From positions 1 to 64,000 of the forward strand of contig JASANG010003684.1 of assembly GCA_030248215.1 (NCBI GenBank): a stretch of DNA of 64,000 bases. The letters run 5' to 3'. Below are positions 37,501 to 46,389 of this stretch, in pieces. The translations under genes were made by a program, and so were the position numbers. Origin of the DNA: Enoplolaimus lenunculus (taxonomy: Eukaryota; Nematoda; Enoplea; Enoplida; Thoracostomopsidae). Under the pieces are notes generated by a model. It was not told where the DNA came from. It made no database searches and saw only the letters and a program-made list of their open reading frames with translations. The first letter of the stretch is position 1; the number at the start of each line of letters is the position of its first letter.

Positions 37501-40500
37501 CGGTTACAAAGCGTTGTATAACAGCATCGTCTGCAGACCATTGTCGTTACACCGTACGCTCCCGATGAACATCCTTCACTGCATGACCCAATGCAGCCAC
37601 GAGCAACGGCGTAAAATACGTAATTTTTCTTTGTGACTTCTGTCTGAAATAGCGAATAAGTGTGGTAGGAAGGGGATGGGTACAAGGACAAAACGGGCAG
37701 GTTTCAGGGTCAGCCGTCTTTCAAGTTTTTAGACAGTTTTTCACTTTGTAACACAAGAAATCCGTATTTACAACTTTCCTAAAGGTCTTTAGACGCTTTT
37801 TCAGTTTATAACACACGAAACTCGCCTTGGATATTTTAATACAACTTAACGACTTTTCTCTAAAATTCTGGCTACACCATTTTGGAAGGGTATTCAGTTA
37901 TTGGTAGTGTGAAATTGAAGAGTGCCTTACGACTCGAGGACCCGCGTTTTTAAAATCCTTTCGTTTATAGAACTCTGTATCGTAAAGCATGGAATAGTCT
38001 GTTATTGTCAGTGGCGATTCTAAGTGGTTCTCGACGAGCTCGCAGGAGATCCATCTTAGTACCTGCATAAAAATCGACGTGTCCTTAAACTATCGCCTTC
38101 CTAACCAACATAAAAGATTAAGACTTTCCCCTGTTACTATGGCATCGGCTTCTTTATGAATATCTGCGTACCTATGTCTCGGGTTTAGGAACAGGTTTAT
38201 TCATTGCTTAGCCTTTGCCTGAGCCTAATCTAAGCTTCATTGTCAAACGCAGGTGGTGGGTTACAAGAGCCTCTATGTATCTATATCTAGTTATTTTTTT
38301 TAACTTACGTAACACGCGTTTTCGCTCAGCGCACACGATTCGATGTTGTCTCGGTTATTGAACAGATCGTAGAATTTACACGTATCATCTTCACTGCCGC
38401 TTTTGCCGTCGTACGAATGCTTACACAAATAGCATGTGCTAGGCCGTGTTAAAGCACGAACTCCACGTGGTTTGGCTGAATGGTTTCCAACTGAGCCTGC
38501 GTCGAGTACAGTGTGATTAGACAGGATACGGATGATGTTTAGGCGTTTGGTTGTTGCTGTGATTAGGAATTGATCAGAATCGAAGTCATCGGTGTTTGAC
38601 TGGGCGGCGTATTGGCCGTGGGGTGGTTTTGATGTGGTCTTGTCTCTCGGTTGGGTTGTTAAAGTTTTGATAATGAGGTCAGGATCGGAGTCGTCAGAGG
38701 AAGTACCATATAGCGGACGCTGGGGCGGTTTTGTTGCAGTTTTGTTTCTCGTTTGGGTTAACGTTTGGATAGCGAGGTGATGAGCAGACTGAGGATGCAA
38801 TGAGGACAGGGTAAGCACATTTGGGCTCACGGAAGAGTTGTTTGGCTCCTCGGTGTAATGGCCTACCTGCACAGGAACGAATGATGCAAATAAATTGAGT
38901 AGTGTTTGGGCGCCGAGCATTGTGTATTTTGTGCTTTATATGAATGTAGGATTGCAAGTTAATTATTATTATTATTAGTAAAAATTGTTAATTTTATGAT
39001 ATTATATGTATCATATGCAGCTTTTAACTCGTCGCATAAAGCGTATCGCAGTATTTTTTGAGATACGACTTACAGATTTGGGAAATATAATACATACATG
39101 TAATCCAATGTTTCTATCCCTGTCATGCGCGATTTTGTTTTAATATATTATGAGGGCGCGAGCAGCCTAATTCAAACAATAATACAGTCCCATCCCAATA
39201 AGAAATAAGTTCATTAGCATGTCGAAACAATCCAAAGTTCCTATCTTAGTTTTCATACGGTTTTTACTTTAAAATATTCTGTAAGTTCACGAAGTGTGTT
39301 AAAGCTGGTAAATTTAACTGATAAACACAACGTGCTTTTATAGCTCTCGAACTATTACTACGGTTATGATTCAGTTTGAATAGATTGAACATAACAAAAA
39401 CGGTAAACACAAGTCATTTGCGCGGCACTAAACTGCGACTTTTCTACAGAAAACAATTTTTAAGTGAACCGTTGTTGTGAGATTTTGATAACGACCGGGG
39501 CCTCCCATTGGTTTTATATCCGGTATTACCCGTGCAATATTTTCAAAATGGAACTTTGGCGTGTAAACGACTTGTAATTGGTAGGTATTAACCAACGGTG
39601 ACGCTGACTTTTATAAATTCACGTCTTTATAAACTTAAACTTGCCGTACATATTTTAAGCTTATAAATACGTTTTTGAATGCGAAAAGTAATGCTGCAAT
39701 GGTTTGAGTTGAGAAAAATTGGAAGCAACTTTATTTTGCATGATTGTGATATGAAAACGAGTATTCAAGTGTAGCCGCTGTATGATGAATGTTTTTCGGG
39801 TGTCCGTCGAGTTAGGTCGCAAATGGAGCTATACAACAACAATTTTAATAGGTCACTTTAACACTATGCGGTTAATACTCAGTAATCGTGTAAAGGTTGT
39901 GCTATACTTGAGGTTCGGTGCCGTACGGCACCGTGCGTCACCCGTACGGCGCCGTACGGCACCGTGCGTCACCCGTACGGCGCCGTCCGACACCGTGCGC
40001 CACCCGTACGGCGCCGTCCGCCACCGTGCGTCACCCGTACGGCGCCGTCCGCCACCGTGCGTCACCCGTACGGCGCCGTCCGCCACCGTGCGTCACCCGT
40101 ACGGCGCCGTCCGCCACCGTGCGTCACCCGTACGGCGCCGTCCGCCACCGTGCGTCACCCGTACGGCGCCATCCGCCACCGAGCGTCACCCGTACGGCGC
40201 CGTCCGCCACCGTGCGTTACCCGTACGGCGCCGTCTATCACAGTGCGTACCCGTACGGCGCCGTCCGTCACCGTGCGTGTCCGTTACCGTTCGTCAACAT
40301 ACGATGTTCATGTTAATATCGGAAAATAATTTGCAAAACTTGATTTTATTATTATAATGTTATATTTTGTAAATCTAGATGCAGGGATATCCTAACGTCA
40401 TTGGATACGCCCTTGCCTATATATATGCGCTTTTTATGTTCTTTGTATTTACTAGTTTGGTTGCAGATGGAAATTCCCACTAGCGGTATTGTCAATCGAT

Positions 40501-42148
40501 ATATTGCTGCTCAAGGTCCACTGCCTCATACTGCAGCCGATTTTTGGCAAGTAAGTTGAATAGCACTCTATATTGATGCAGTATTGTAGTATTAAATATA
40601 CAGAATTCCATGAAAAACGTATGTTCTGATAGGAATTTCTGCGACAGTTTGATTTTTATCTCTGTTAGTTCCGGAATGCAGTGCGCTGGAACAGTTAGTT
40701 TTTATGGTTTTGTAACAATCAGTATTAACTAAAAAATTATTATTTAAAATTTATTTACTCAGAAAATAATAGAGCCGCATTTTGTTTAAGCTTGCAAGCT
40801 ATAATTAACTCATCTCATTTCCGTTTTGCTAAAGTTTTGTAAATCATTTTGTTTTCCTTTTCAGATGGTCTGGGAGCAACTGTGCAACACGGTAATTATG
40901 CTGACGGCAACAGTAGAACGCGGTCGGGTCAAGTGTCATCAGTACTGGCCATCGCTTAACGATGATCCGCATGTTTATAGCGATTTAACCGTTCGCTGCG
41001 TCAAAGACGTTAACACACCGACATGTACTCAACGCGAGTTCACTGTATTCAATCAAGCGGTAAGAAGGACTTTGTATTTTCAGTGTATGTAACCTTTAGG
41101 AGCCTGCCTATTTTTGCCTAAGCTTGAGCATAAACATCAACACAAGCCTAAGCCTAAACCTATACAAGCCTAAATATTTGTTGTAATGTTTTTCACCAGC
41201 TGTAAGTTGTAAAAATCGAATTTTGTATTGAAAGCGCATTACGAACGAAAATACTGCTTATTTAATTTTTGCAGTTGATATTGCAAGGATATCTCCATCT
41301 AAAGCCTGTATCTGAGATTTTCAATTCTTCAGTCCGTGCTGTGTAGTACATACGTGCCAAACAGAGTAATTTTGTTTATCAAAAACGTCGATGTTTTCAC
41401 GAACATGAACGTGTATATTTTTCAGACCAAAGAAGAGCGCCAAGTAACGCAGTTGATGTATATTGCGTGGCCAGATCATGGTGTGCCTGATGACCCGAAA
41501 CAGTTTATTGATTTTGTCAACGAAGTTCGAACAATACATCGTGCTGGCTGTTTTGAACCGATTTTAGTTCATTGCAGGTAATTATTGTAGTTAACTTTAA
41601 ACCAATACCAACTTTTTGCTTCAATCTTGTGCTGTTTCTTTCTCAGGTGGGCTGCTGCCTCCCTGAACCCTTGTATTTTGAAAATCGTTGACAAAGTACT
41701 TTAGGAACATTTGTAGTTTTCATGTAGTCCTTAAAAATCTGTCTGATATACTGTACAACGGGCAGTACCGTAGTGCTCGATTTCAGAAAATTTCACTACG
41801 GTAGATGTGAACCACTAATACACCGCGGTACAACCAACGAATTAAGTCATTTGGTGTGGGCAAGTTATCGTGTATTGCCGTCTAACTAACAACCTGACGT
41901 CGTATCGAAGACTAAATCTATTATGTGTAAAATGTTCTGAAATCTACGTATGTTTGTATTCTTCAGCGCCGGAATTGGTCGTACTGGTGTCTTGATTTTA
42001 ATGGAGACAGCAATGTGCCTCGTAGAAGCAAATGAACCAATTTATCCGCTAGAAATCGTGCGAACTATGCGCGACCAACGTGCAATGCTCATTCAAACAT
42101 CAAGTCAATATAAGTTTGTGTGCGAAGCTATACTCAAAGTATTCTATG
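30746..42148 (+). CDS. PTPN4: FERM-PDZ-type tyrosine phosphatase, PTPN3/PTPN4 orthologue (partial, 11 exons)
   Basis: Non-receptor protein tyrosine phosphatase that hydrolyses phosphotyrosine on membrane-associated partners. Exons: 30746-31598, 31945-33621, 34208-34351, 34921-34990, 35610-35788, 36379-36466, 37036-37103, 40467-40550, 40865-41059, 41426-41577, 41967-42148. All have AG/GT borders and matching phases, giving about 1,230 codons. Numbered from the first traced residue: low-complexity linker 1-822 with polyQ at 194-237, PDZ about 823-914, phosphatase domain about 975-1230. Seen: substrate-loop [24 protein letters not shown] (acid Asp about 1136), [10 protein letters not shown] (Cys about 1169, Arg about 1175) and a Q-loop QTSSQ. 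Every catalytic residue is present. Residue order follows vertebrate PTPN4 closely. The FERM domain expected before the linker is not in the traced exons, and the first traced exon starts mid-codon, so the 5' part lies upstream. The last traced exon ends mid-codon at a strong donor and the C-terminal exon was not found. The linker is far longer than in vertebrates. Confidence 0.93.
31326..31457 (+). repeat. CAA/CAG repeat encoding polyglutamine
   Basis: In the gene frame this reads six Gln, one Pro (CCG at 31344-31346), then 37 Gln: 32 CAA codons followed by five CAG. The nearly pure CAA run is prone to length change. It lies in the disordered linker upstream of the PDZ domain. Polyasparagine, polyleucine and polycysteine frames over the same bases are artefacts of the triplet repeat. 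Confidence 0.95.
31945..33621 (+). CDS. PTPN4: PTPN4-like exon B: long linker and start of PDZ
   Basis: Acceptor CATATTTTCTAG, phase 0, joining the upstream exon as [13 protein letters not shown]. It gives 559 codons of Ser/Asn/Gln/Pro/Gly-rich sequence, then ends in [20 protein letters not shown] plus Lys. That end is the first strand and carboxylate-binding loop (GRFGF) of the PTPN3/4 PDZ domain. Donor GTAACG at 33622. Several proline stretches (PPPPYRP, EPPPYG) could be SH3 or WW ligands by general pattern, which is inference only. At 1,677 bp it is the largest exon. Confidence 0.92.
34030..34123. mobile_element. Relic of the CAGGGTGCAA hAT-like family in a phosphatase intron
   Basis: GCGGAAACGGAACGGAAACC at the left and TTTCCAGTTGCTCCCTGG at the right follow the family ends. 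It is short and decayed. The intron is 33622-34207. Confidence 0.5.
34208..34351 (+). CDS. PTPN4: PTPN4-like exon C: PDZ core
   Basis: Acceptor TTTTTATAG, donor GTACTT at 34352, 48 codons, phase 0 at both ends. It begins [20 protein letters not shown] and includes [20 protein letters not shown] followed by HDQ. This is nearly the same as vertebrate PTPN4 ([28 protein letters not shown]). The start GG completes the [10 protein letters not shown] loop across the splice. Confidence 0.95.
34415..34487 (+). pseudogene. tRNA-like sequence (pseudogene or SINE head) in a phosphatase intron
   Basis: GGCTGCG TA GCTCAGTGGTTAGAGC gives a good acceptor start and D-arm (A-box). The anticodon position reads CTGGTAA, that is GGT for threonine. 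The acceptor 3' side CGCATCC pairs at 6 of 7. The T-arm GTGTC CTCGAGC CCCAC pairs at only 3 of 5, and the anticodon stem has a mismatch. Animals normally read these codons with AGT rather than GGT. Decayed stems plus an odd anticodon favour a pseudogene or SINE head. It shares ATCCGTA in the anticodon arm with the tRNA-like unit at 54.8 kb. Confidence 0.6.
34921..34990 (+). CDS. PTPN4: PTPN4-like exon D: end of PDZ
   Basis: Acceptor TTTGGTTTTAG, donor GTGAGT at 34991. It reads [20 protein letters not shown] then RPN, plus one base of the next codon. LTLTVRPN matches the last PDZ strand LMLLVRPN of vertebrate PTPN4. Length 70 bp, phase 0 to 1. Confidence 0.93.
35110..35490. repeat. Duplicated dispersed repeat in the phosphatase intron before exon E
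   Basis: Two segments, each with ATTATTAGGGTTACTGAAGG then GTTTT and CTAATTTGCATATTAG, about 210 bp apart. They are the reverse complement of the type at 8380-8720. They end about 120 bp before the exon E acceptor. Confidence 0.7.
35610..35788 (+). CDS. PTPN4: PTPN4-like exon E: PDZ-to-phosphatase linker
   Basis: Ends at donor GTACGT (35789) after ALAQFE. It contains [20 protein letters not shown], matching the vertebrate ENEPDFQYIP segment between PDZ and phosphatase domains. The start was chosen because base 35610 follows a pyrimidine-rich acceptor (TTCCCTGCAATTCCAG) and because two bases are needed to complete the split codon from the previous exon. The frame is open upstream to 35519, so a start at an earlier AG is possible. 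Confidence 0.85.
36379..36466 (+). CDS. PTPN4: PTPN4-like exon F: start of phosphatase domain
   Basis: Acceptor TTTTAAGCAG, donor GTAAGT at 36467. Reads [20 protein letters not shown] then [16 protein letters not shown] is the phosphotyrosine-recognition motif of classical tyrosine phosphatases. Phase 0 to 1. Confidence 0.95.
37036..37103 (+). CDS. PTPN4: PTPN4-like exon G: phosphatase N-terminal core
   Basis: Acceptor GCTGTTTGTAG, donor GTAAGT at 37104. With the split codon it reads [20 protein letters not shown] then [11 protein letters not shown] is the conserved motif 2 of the family. It precedes the longest intron (3.4 kb), which hosts the Ly6 gene and the minisatellite. Confidence 0.94.
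37344..38920 (-). CDS. Ly6/uPAR three-finger domain protein, two exons, nested in a PTPN4-like intron
   Basis: Exon 1 is 38920-38309 (ATG start, donor GTAAGT) and exon 2 is 37643-37344 (acceptor GCTATTTCAG, stop TAA). Both are phase 0, giving 303 residues. Residues 1-20 are mildly hydrophobic and may be a signal peptide. Residues 54-121 hold two imperfect repeats of about 33 residues rich in Thr, Lys, Pro and Asp (around TKPPQRP and TSKPPHG). The three-finger domain starts at CYLC (163-166) and ends with the hallmark CCYTTLCN (244-251). In between are DDTC, IESC, NAC, ARGC, GSC, EGC and MVC, about 12 cysteines in all. A hydrophobic run (LLLLVVIVV) near 285-293 suits a GPI-anchor signal or membrane segment. 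Such proteins modulate receptors and channels at the cell surface. A TATAAAG lies about 15-20 bp before the ATG. Cysteines on both sides of the inferred splice complete one domain, which supports the join. The exact family and partner are unknown. Confidence 0.8.
37727..37830. repeat. Degenerate 60-bp tandem duplication
   Basis: Two adjacent copies share TTTAGAC..TTTTTCA and AACACA.GAAA.TCG blocks, offset by 60 bp. They lie between the two exons of the minus-strand Ly6 gene, in its intron. Confidence 0.55.
38957..39894. other. Intronic stretch without recognised content
   Basis: Lies between the Ly6 gene start and the minisatellite. An ATT trinucleotide run is at about 38961-38976. On the minus strand this is the presumed upstream region of the Ly6 gene. 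CATATAAAGC near 38932-38942 is the only TATA-like signal close to its ATG. Confidence 0.5.
39921..40290 (+). repeat. 31-bp GC-rich minisatellite (about 12 copies)
   Basis: Head-to-tail 31-bp units built on CACCGTGCGTCACCCGTACG plus GCGCCGTCCGC. The central copies are almost identical and the edge copies diverged. The unit has no stop in any plus frame and 31 is not a multiple of three, so all three plus frames stay open and give rotated Arg/Pro/Ser-rich peptides. These are not genes. It sits in the 3.4-kb intron between phosphatase exons G and H. The left flank (39898-39912) carries GGTTGTGCTATACTT, the terminus of a small TIR element also found at 4022 and 47734. Confidence 0.95.
40467..40550 (+). 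CDS. PTPN4: PTPN4-like exon H: phosphatase YIAAQGPL motif
   Basis: Acceptor TTTGGTTGCAG, donor GTAAGT at 40551, 28 codons, phase 0. Reads [20 protein letters not shown] then HTAADFWQ. This is the family motif YIA.QGPLP.T..DFW, almost the same as vertebrate PTPN4 (YIACQGPLPHT). Confidence 0.96.
40865..41059 (+). CDS. PTPN4: PTPN4-like exon I: phosphatase middle sheet
   Basis: Acceptor TTCCTTTTCAG, donor GTAAGA at 41060, 65 codons. Begins [20 protein letters not shown] and contains RVKCHQYWP, the family KCxxYWP motif. Ends FTVFNQA, which joins in frame to TKEERQ. Confidence 0.96.
41426..41577 (+). CDS. PTPN4: PTPN4-like exon J: WPD loop and catalytic cysteine
   Basis: Acceptor GTATATTTTTCAG, donor GTAATT at 41578. 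Contains [19 protein letters not shown], the WPD loop with the general-acid aspartate, and ends VHC, the nucleophilic cysteine, plus two bases of the next serine codon. The catalytic signature is therefore split by an intron right after its cysteine. Confidence 0.96.
41766..41803. repeat. Perfect 10-bp inverted repeat in the P-loop intron
   Basis: TACCGTAGTG and CACTACGGTA are separated by 18 bases. A hairpin is possible in the pre-mRNA between exons J and K. Confidence 0.75.
41967..42148 (+). CDS. PTPN4: PTPN4-like exon K: P-loop arginine and Q-loop
   Basis: Acceptor TTGTATTCTTCAG. Completes the P-loop as SAGIGRTGV and continues [20 protein letters not shown] with the Q-loop glutamines, then [11 protein letters not shown]. 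It ends at a strong donor G-GTAAGTC (42149) with one base of a split codon. Read through without splicing, it would add GKSWVYK and stop at 42169-42171. The sequence right after the donor is a fragment of a dispersed repeat. The true last exon was not found. Confidence 0.93.
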
Positions 42149-42157
42149 GTAAGTCGT

Positions 42158-42310
42158 GGGTCTATAAATGAGTAGGTTTACTTTCTAGATGACATTGTTT
42201 GCTTAGACTGACGCTAAGGCTTAAAAACACATTTTTGCAACGCTTAGGCTTAGGCTTAGGCGTAGGCGTAGGAATATGCTTAATCGACTGTTTCGCGCCA
42301 ACTGCCCCTG
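42158..42310. mobile_element. Left-truncated TTAGGC-core MITE abutting the exon K donor
   Basis: GTGGGTCTATAAATGAGTAG, ACACATTTTTGCAACGCTTA, GGCTTAGGCTTAGGCGTAGG, AATATGCTTAATCGACTG match 18471-18610. The match begins only about 10 bases after the end of exon K, directly behind the donor GTAAGTC. Confidence 0.75.
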
Positions 42311-45178
42311 CTGACACTCGCATAATTATAGTCAGAACGCAGAGTTGGGATTCATTCGTATGGGATTCATTCCTATTTCGTAGTGTGGCTTTTGGTGAAA
42401 ATTGTTGTTCAAAAATTATAGGGGAAAATGAAAACTAAATTTAAAGTTAGTATTGATGTCCAGTGAAATTTTAGAGCCTTTATTGTTGAGCGCTGTCTTC
42501 CGACGTAATTAACAGATTGGCGCGTATACAGCCACATTCTCTGAATTTGTTTTAAAGTTTGTCCAAAAGTGCGGGTACCCACTGAAATGCTACGACTCGT
42601 GCCTCTTTGTCGTTGAAATGACTCACGACCTGATATAGATTTAGGTGTAGTAATAATAATGATAGTAGTTTGGTCCCAGTGTCTAAGTCCCAGTCCCCCT
42701 GTTTCTCATTGAGCAGACACCTACTTCACATGCCGAAAGTCATCATTTCAGATTCGATTGTGAAGCCTTTGGCAGAGTATCAAACTAAAAAATAGACGGT
42801 TGTGATTCAAATGTGTGCCGTCGGAATTTCTGAATTTACTTCAGTGTGAACAGTTTCCCGCACTGCTGTACGATGAAAAACAAAACAACTGCCTTGAATG
42901 ATGCTTGCGGTATAAACATCAAAAACCAGTGACACCTCTGTTTTAAAGTTAATTATTTACCAATGAGCCAAGTTCGGCGTAAGTTTACGGCGCGAGACGA
43001 CGGGCGTTGATTCTGGACTGCTAAGATTGGATATTAATTCAGTGTTTAAAAAAACTGCAAAGCAGATACATAACTACTTCAGTGAAATACCAAAACTGTT
43101 TATGTGGTAGTTCGAATTGCCTTTGTATTGGTCGCTTATACTGACAAATTGGGAATGAGCACAGAAGAAATTTGACATGCGATGAGCTTTATTTATTTTT
43201 GTATACTTTGTTCATGTATTCGATTGTAACTGCAAGAGTGCAACACTCTAAACCAACTTCCTGACCAGGCTTCATCTCAGATTGATATTACTACCACTAA
43301 CGCACCGAGAGACGGCGACAGTGCGCTGATTTTCCTCCCTCAGTACGAAATTTTTATAAGTCAGCGTTTTTAAATTGCTTTTTTTCAGAATGGGCCCCCA
43401 GCAAGATCGATTTATTCGAACGTCACTGATTACTGCAGTTTTGAGTATATTAATTTCGGTTTACCTTTACTGATTTAAGATACGACTAACTCATGCATTG
43501 AGTTTGTGTTCGAAGTATGTTAAAGAATGATACAACATACATACTTCGTTCCAGAACCGTAGCAGTGTGAACATTTTTAAGTAGTGACCTGTGTTTTTGC
43601 CATTAAAAATTTTTTAACCTTTTACAAAATCAAAATGTACCTGATTATGTTTTGTTTTTCAAAATATGATTATTGTGTCAAATATTAATAAGCTCCATAC
43701 AGAATAATGACCGTCATTTTTTTGTTCTATGAGCAAGTCAATCCTTTGGTGGCCAGCAGCACATCAACCGTGCGCTCTTGTGTTGAAAACACACAGCAAA
43801 ACAAAAAGTTTAGTATATTTTAGTATGCATGAAACGCGTAAAATTGAGCTAAGACGATTTTTGATGACTCAGGGTTGATCTGTAGTTTTTTGAGCCACGT
43901 GCAGGCATACGCCGCAGTGCGTCACGAATAAAAGCTAATTATAGATGCACTGTTCGGCACCAATGGATGGCGTATGTGCTATATTATGTAGTTGATGTCT
44001 CAACTGTGTGTAGCAAATATCATCAGTTTGCGATAGATCATCGAACTTCAGTATGGTCAGCTTGAAATTGGCACATTTTGTGCGTGTGCTTTACCACTGC
44101 TACAGTTCGAAATGTTAAATCATATGTTGTGCGCGTGGCACATGGATTGCCGGAAAAGCTATTTAGCAACAGACAATCTGCACACAATTGACAATACGGT
44201 GCTGGATATCAAAAAAATTAACTTAATTGGCAAGTTGTAGAAATTTAAAACACAAAATTATACCAACATTTATTGTATTTGTTACGTCCGTTTTTTACAG
44301 TGTTATATTTCTATTTTTGTGGAGCGTACTATGTGCAAGTTGTTTTAGTATTTGATATTGCACTTGCTGCGGCTCATATTTGTAATCTGTCTACAGACTT
44401 ATTATATTGTGTTATTTGTGGTCTCCATGGTTTACGTGCTTTATTTTCCATATCGCATTTAATTTTACTGTTGGGCTTGTTGTGTTTCTGCGTAGCCGCC
44501 AACATAAAACGAAAACGTGTGTTCGTAGGCAAGATCTCACATAACAGAAGAAGTTTCCCCGTGGAATATTTGCTTTTTAAAAAGAATTGGTAAAAAACTG
44601 GTAATTCGGAATATTTTTATGTTTCTACTTAATTGAAAATGCAAAAATATTGCTGTAATCTAATGTTTCATATTGAAATGTATAGGCGTGTTTTCTATAG
44701 TAATATATTGCTTGCCGAAAGTAATATTTTACATTTGACTGCAATAAACCTTTCGTTACGAAATTCTCTCGCGAGATTAATAAAAACTGCCGCCTTGGCG
44801 GTTTATTAGAGTTTATGAAAACAATTTTATTTGAATGTCTTGCTTCTGTGTTGCAGTATGTACAACTTTAAAATAAAGAGCGATCGCCTTTTATCAAAAA
44901 ATGAGCAAGTGTTGAATAATTCCGATCGATACCTGTACTGTTAAAAGGAATCTGATTATTAGCTCGTTTACAAGCAAAAATTATAATATTGTCATCGTTT
45001 TTATATATCATTCTGCGCATTTCTATATTTCGGTCGATTTTTATACTTTTTTAAATGTCGGGATTCCCTAAACGGGTAAACTTAAGTACAACATCGTTGT
45101 AAGTAGTCAGTAGTCAGGATCCGTTTCCGGTATGGATGGTGCTCTTTTGCGTTATATAATGCGAAGTTCACCCTATAA
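42311..45178. other. No exon supported
   Basis: Presumed last intron or 3' flank of the phosphatase gene. A hydrophobic 106-codon frame at 44273-44593 starts with TTG rather than ATG and has no recognised motif. AATAAA-type signals near 44741 and 44872 cannot be assigned. Confidence 0.4.
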
Positions 45179-45249
45179 ATGGTGCAGGTGGGTCACGTTT
45201 TGTCACGCGCTATATGTTGGGTAACACTTATCTGCGATTTAACCCAATA

Positions 45250-46075
45250 TGATATTCCAAAAACAGTGGTTGTCTGTAACATCGTGTATCGGTCATGTTT
45301 TGTCTTTCAATATCATGATATTCCCTACATCGTCTGTCAATATCATGTGATCATTTTAAAAATGTCTACTTAGTCTGTTACATAACTAGGGTTGCGTATG
45401 ACGGAAAATCATATTGTAGTAACAGACATGTGCCGTTAATATCATATGATATTTGAGACAATGTAAATAACATACGAATATTATGGCGGGAAATTAAAAT
45501 TTTAGCGGGAAAATTCCAAATTTGGCGGGAAAATTCAAATTTTTGGAAAATTCAAATTTTGCGGGAAATTTGAATTTTGGCGGGAAAATTCAAAATTTGG
45601 CGGGAGAATTCAAATTTTGACAGGAAAATTCAAATTTTGGCGGGAACATTCAAATTTTGGGGAAAATTCAAATTTTGGCGGAAAAATTCAAATTTTGGCG
45701 CAAAATTCAAACTTTGGCGGGAAATTTGAATTTTGGCGGGAAACTTCAAAATTTGGCGGGAAATTTGAATTTTGGCGGGAAACTTCAAAATTTGGCGGGA
45801 AAATTCAGATTTTGGCGGGAAATTTGAATTTTGGCGGGAAAATTCAAAATTTGGTGGGAGAATTCAAATTTTGGCAGGAAAATTCAAATTTTGGCGGGAA
45901 CATTCAAATTTTGGCGGATTGTCTTATGAAATGTCATGAATTACATAATAGAATATCATATAATACACTTAAACTGTACAGTAAAACATCATACGATACT
46001 CCAAATCCGTCTTGTTGAATAACATTTCATATATGCTGTTAATTTGGAATATCATATGATATTCACCAATATGTT
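45250..46075. repeat. ATATCATATGATAT palindromes flanking the GGCGGGAA array
   Basis: Versions occur at about 45250, 45318, 45345, 45443, 45953, 45988 and 46052, on both sides of the array and not inside it. The best are AATATCATATGATATTTGAG and GAATATCATATGATATTCAC. Confidence 0.75.
45480..45920. repeat. Minisatellite of about 20 units of TTTGGCGGGAAAATTCAAAT type
   Basis: Units of 17-21 bp alternate orientation of the AT half (AAATTCAAATTTT or AAATTTGAATTTT). A higher-order period of about 37 bp (GGCGGGAAATTTGAATTTTG, GCGGGAAACTTCAAAATTT) is clear at 45715-45800. Twelve exact TTTGGCGGGA cores were counted, plus variants. The plus frame gives a GGKFEFWRETSK peptide repeat, which is not a gene. 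Confidence 0.95.
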
Positions 46076-46104
46076 TGATAGTGTCACGTGGCATAAGAAC
46101 GTTT

Positions 46105-46192
46105 CGCAGTCTTCCCAGACTGTTTACCGGCCCAAGTACTTTAAGCCTACTCTTTTGCAGTCTCACCAGACTGTGGGCCGGCCCAAGTGTAA
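46105..46192. repeat. Two-copy repeat GCAGTCT..CCAGACTGT..CCGGCCCAAGT
   Basis: 46110-46140 and 46159-46189 each hold an inverted pair CAGTCT/AGACTG followed by CCGGCCCAAGT, about 50 bp apart. Confidence 0.7.
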
Positions 46193-46389
46193 CTGGATAT
46201 CCGTTTCGGGTAAAAATCTGCGTCCGTTACCATTATGGAACTAAGTATACGGGAAATTCCTTTATTTTTGTGCTCGAAATTAGTTATATATCGCACAATT
46301 TTTCATTACAGCAGATAGCTGTAAGATTGGTCGATATGAAATCGAAATCTTAATTTCTGTGTATCCGCTATTTCTTCTCTAAAATTTCA

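Noticed and set aside
39921-40290. CRISPR array
   Set aside because: Units are contiguous with no spacers, and the setting is a eukaryotic intron.
39782-40357. Three overlapping plus-strand frames of 121-191 codons as genes
   Set aside because: All are readings of the 31-bp minisatellite; the peptide just rotates through frames.
44273-44593. Hydrophobic 106-residue membrane protein
   Set aside because: The frame begins with TTG, has no known motif and lies in what is probably a phosphatase intron or flank.
45617-46018. 133-codon frame with GGKFEFWRETSK repeats as a repeat protein
   Set aside because: It coincides exactly with the GGCGGGAA minisatellite and has no splice or codon evidence.
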